A DNA stretch of 6,482 nt from Deferribacteres bacterium. Lineage in GTDB: Bacteria; Nitrospirota; Thermodesulfovibrionia; UBA6902. The position numbers and the translations under genes are program-made. How positions within the stretch are numbered: the stretch's first letter is position 1; each line of letters starts with the position of its first letter. A model generated the notes under the pieces. It saw only the letters and a list, made by a program, of their open reading frames with translations, was not told the DNA's origin and did not search any database. The DNA lies in NCBI GenBank assembly GCA_030598625.1, contig JAUVPO010000111.1, forward strand, positions 1-6,482, written 5' to 3'. Shown piece after piece: positions 5,499 through 6,482 of this stretch.

Positions 5499-6482
5499 AT
5501 GTTCAGGCGTAAAACATATTTTATCTTGACCCTGATTATTGCAATCGCAGTCACCGGTATCCTTCTGAGCAAATGGAGCCTGCTGGAAAACGTTGATGCC
5601 AAAGAAGATTCCCATTATAAAAGGATTAAAGTCTTTGCCGAATCTCTCTCATTGGTCAATAAAAACTATGTGGAAGAAGTAGACGAGAAAGACCTGGTTT
5701 ACGGAGCAATAAAGGGAATGCTCAATTCCTTAGACCCGCATTCCTCTTTTATGCCGCCTGAAATCTTCAAGGAAATGAAGATCGACACTAAAGGCGAGTT
5801 CGGTGGGCTCGGCATACAGATAGGCATAAAAGACAGATTGCTGACCATCATCGCCCCTATTGAAGATACTCCCGCGCATAAGGCCGGGACCAAGGCCGGT
5901 GACAAGATCATCAAAATAGACGGTGAATCAACCAAAGACATAAGTCTTCACGATGCCGTATCAAAGCTGAGAGGACCAAAAGGCACGTCAGTAACGATAA
6001 CAATTGTCAGGGAAGGGCTGGATAAGCCCAAAGACATTACTATTGTGAGGGACATAATAAAAATCAAGAGCGTGAAATCCAAGATATTAGATGACGGAAT
6101 CGGCTATATAAAGCTTACCCAGTTTCAGCAAAAAACCGCCGCTGAATTAAAAAAAGCCCTGAAAGATCTCGCTGATAAAGAAATAAACGCGCTAATTCTT
6201 GATCTCAGGAACAACCCCGGCGGACTCTTGAAAGGAGCTGTTGATGTTTCAAGCCGGTTCCTGCCATCCAAAAAGCTCGTTGTATATATTAAGGGCAGGA
6301 GCGGTGACAAAACCGAATTTCATACCAGCAACAATAACCAATATTATGATTATCCCATGGTCGTTCTCGTTAATGAAGGCAGCGCCAGCGCTTCGGAAAT
6401 CGTAGCCGGCGCCATGCAGGACTGGGAACAGGCGATAGTCCTCGGTACGCAAACATTCGGAAAAGGCTCTGTCCAGACGGTC
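5499..6482 (+). CDS. ctpA: S41 family C-terminal processing peptidase (CtpA/Prc type), 3' partial
   Basis: The frame starts at ATG 5499 with a strong AAGGGAGG at 5487-5494 and is open to the right edge, giving 328 residues without a stop. An N-terminal signal or anchor segment at about 7-24 predicts export to the periplasm. An N-terminal helical region follows, containing NKNYVEEVD (54-62) and the family motif LDPHSSFM (78-85). The PDZ domain spans about 97-175 (GGLGIQIG 102-109, TPAHKAGTKAGDKIIKIDG 124-142). The peptidase core includes IGYIKLTQF (201-209) and LDLRNNPGGL (234-243). The catalytic dyad is present: Ser297 in NEGSASASE and Lys322 in FGKGSVQ, 25 residues apart as in E. coli Tsp, with Gln326 also conserved. 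Relatives degrade periplasmic proteins from their C-termini, including cell-wall hydrolases in some bacteria. Placement after ftsEX and the EnvC-like gene suggests a cell-wall role here, but the substrate is unknown. Confidence 0.93.
   Translation, partial: MFRRKTYFILTLIIAIAVTGILLSKWSLLENVDAKEDSHYKRIKVFAESLSLVNKNYVEEVDEKDLVYGAIKGMLNSLDPHSSFMPPEIFKEMKIDTKGEFGGLGIQIGIKDRLLTIIAPIEDTPAHKAGTKAGDKIIKIDGESTKDISLHDAVSKLRGPKGTSVTITIVREGLDKPKDITIVRDIIKIKSVKSKILDDGIGYIKLTQFQQKTAAELKKALKDLADKEINALILDLRNNPGGLLKGAVDVSSRFLPSKKLVVYIKGRSGDKTEFHTSNNNQYYDYPMVVLVNEGSASASEIVAGAMQDWEQAIVLGTQTFGKGSVQTV

Overview
The window carries six protein-coding genes, all on the + strand: a partial gene at each edge and four complete loci between them, one of those with a reading-frame break. 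No rRNA, tRNA, CRISPR array or mobile element was recognised. The base composition is moderate. The gene set (two-subunit transketolase, ftsE-ftsX-envC-like-S41 protease, a GrdB/PrdB-like selenoprotein) suggests an anaerobic or microaerophilic Gram-negative bacterium of the Desulfobacterota/Nitrospirota type. That placement is inference from gene content and order, not from a marker gene.

Layout. (1) Positions 3-602 hold the 3' part of a selenoprotein gene of the glycine/sarcosine/betaine/D-proline reductase component B family. An in-frame TGA at 321-323 splits it into two apparent ORFs. The TGA sits at the family's conserved Sec position (TPT-U-x-x-C) and is followed by a hairpin placed like a bacterial SECIS element, so one selenocysteine-containing protein is the best reading. 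(2) Positions 603-816 are non-coding, with weak promoter candidates and an 8-bp inverted repeat. (3) Positions 817-2638 encode the N- and C-terminal subunits of a split transketolase. (4) Positions 2635-4178 encode FtsE and FtsX. (5) Positions 4248-5437 encode an EnvC-like coiled-coil/LytM protein whose frame is broken by an apparent extra CG dinucleotide near 4608-4614. (6) Positions 5499-6482 encode the first 328 residues of an S41 C-terminal processing protease.

How they fit together. From 817 to 4178 the genes overlap in a chain (8 bp, 4 bp, 4 bp), which implies one transcript and translational coupling that joins transketolase to the divisome ABC complex. FtsEX is known to activate septal peptidoglycan hydrolysis through a coiled-coil LytM partner. 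The next gene encodes such a protein, and its LytM domain has lost the zinc ligands of active M23 peptidases, so it should be an activator rather than a hydrolase. The S41 protease that follows is a periplasmic PDZ protease; relatives elsewhere degrade cell-wall hydrolases. Genes 4-6 therefore read as a cell-separation module.

The points most worth a second look are the selenocysteine codon with its SECIS-like hairpin, the frame break in the EnvC-like gene, and the overlap-coupled transketolase-ftsEX arrangement. I did not find a clearly undescribed multi-gene system.
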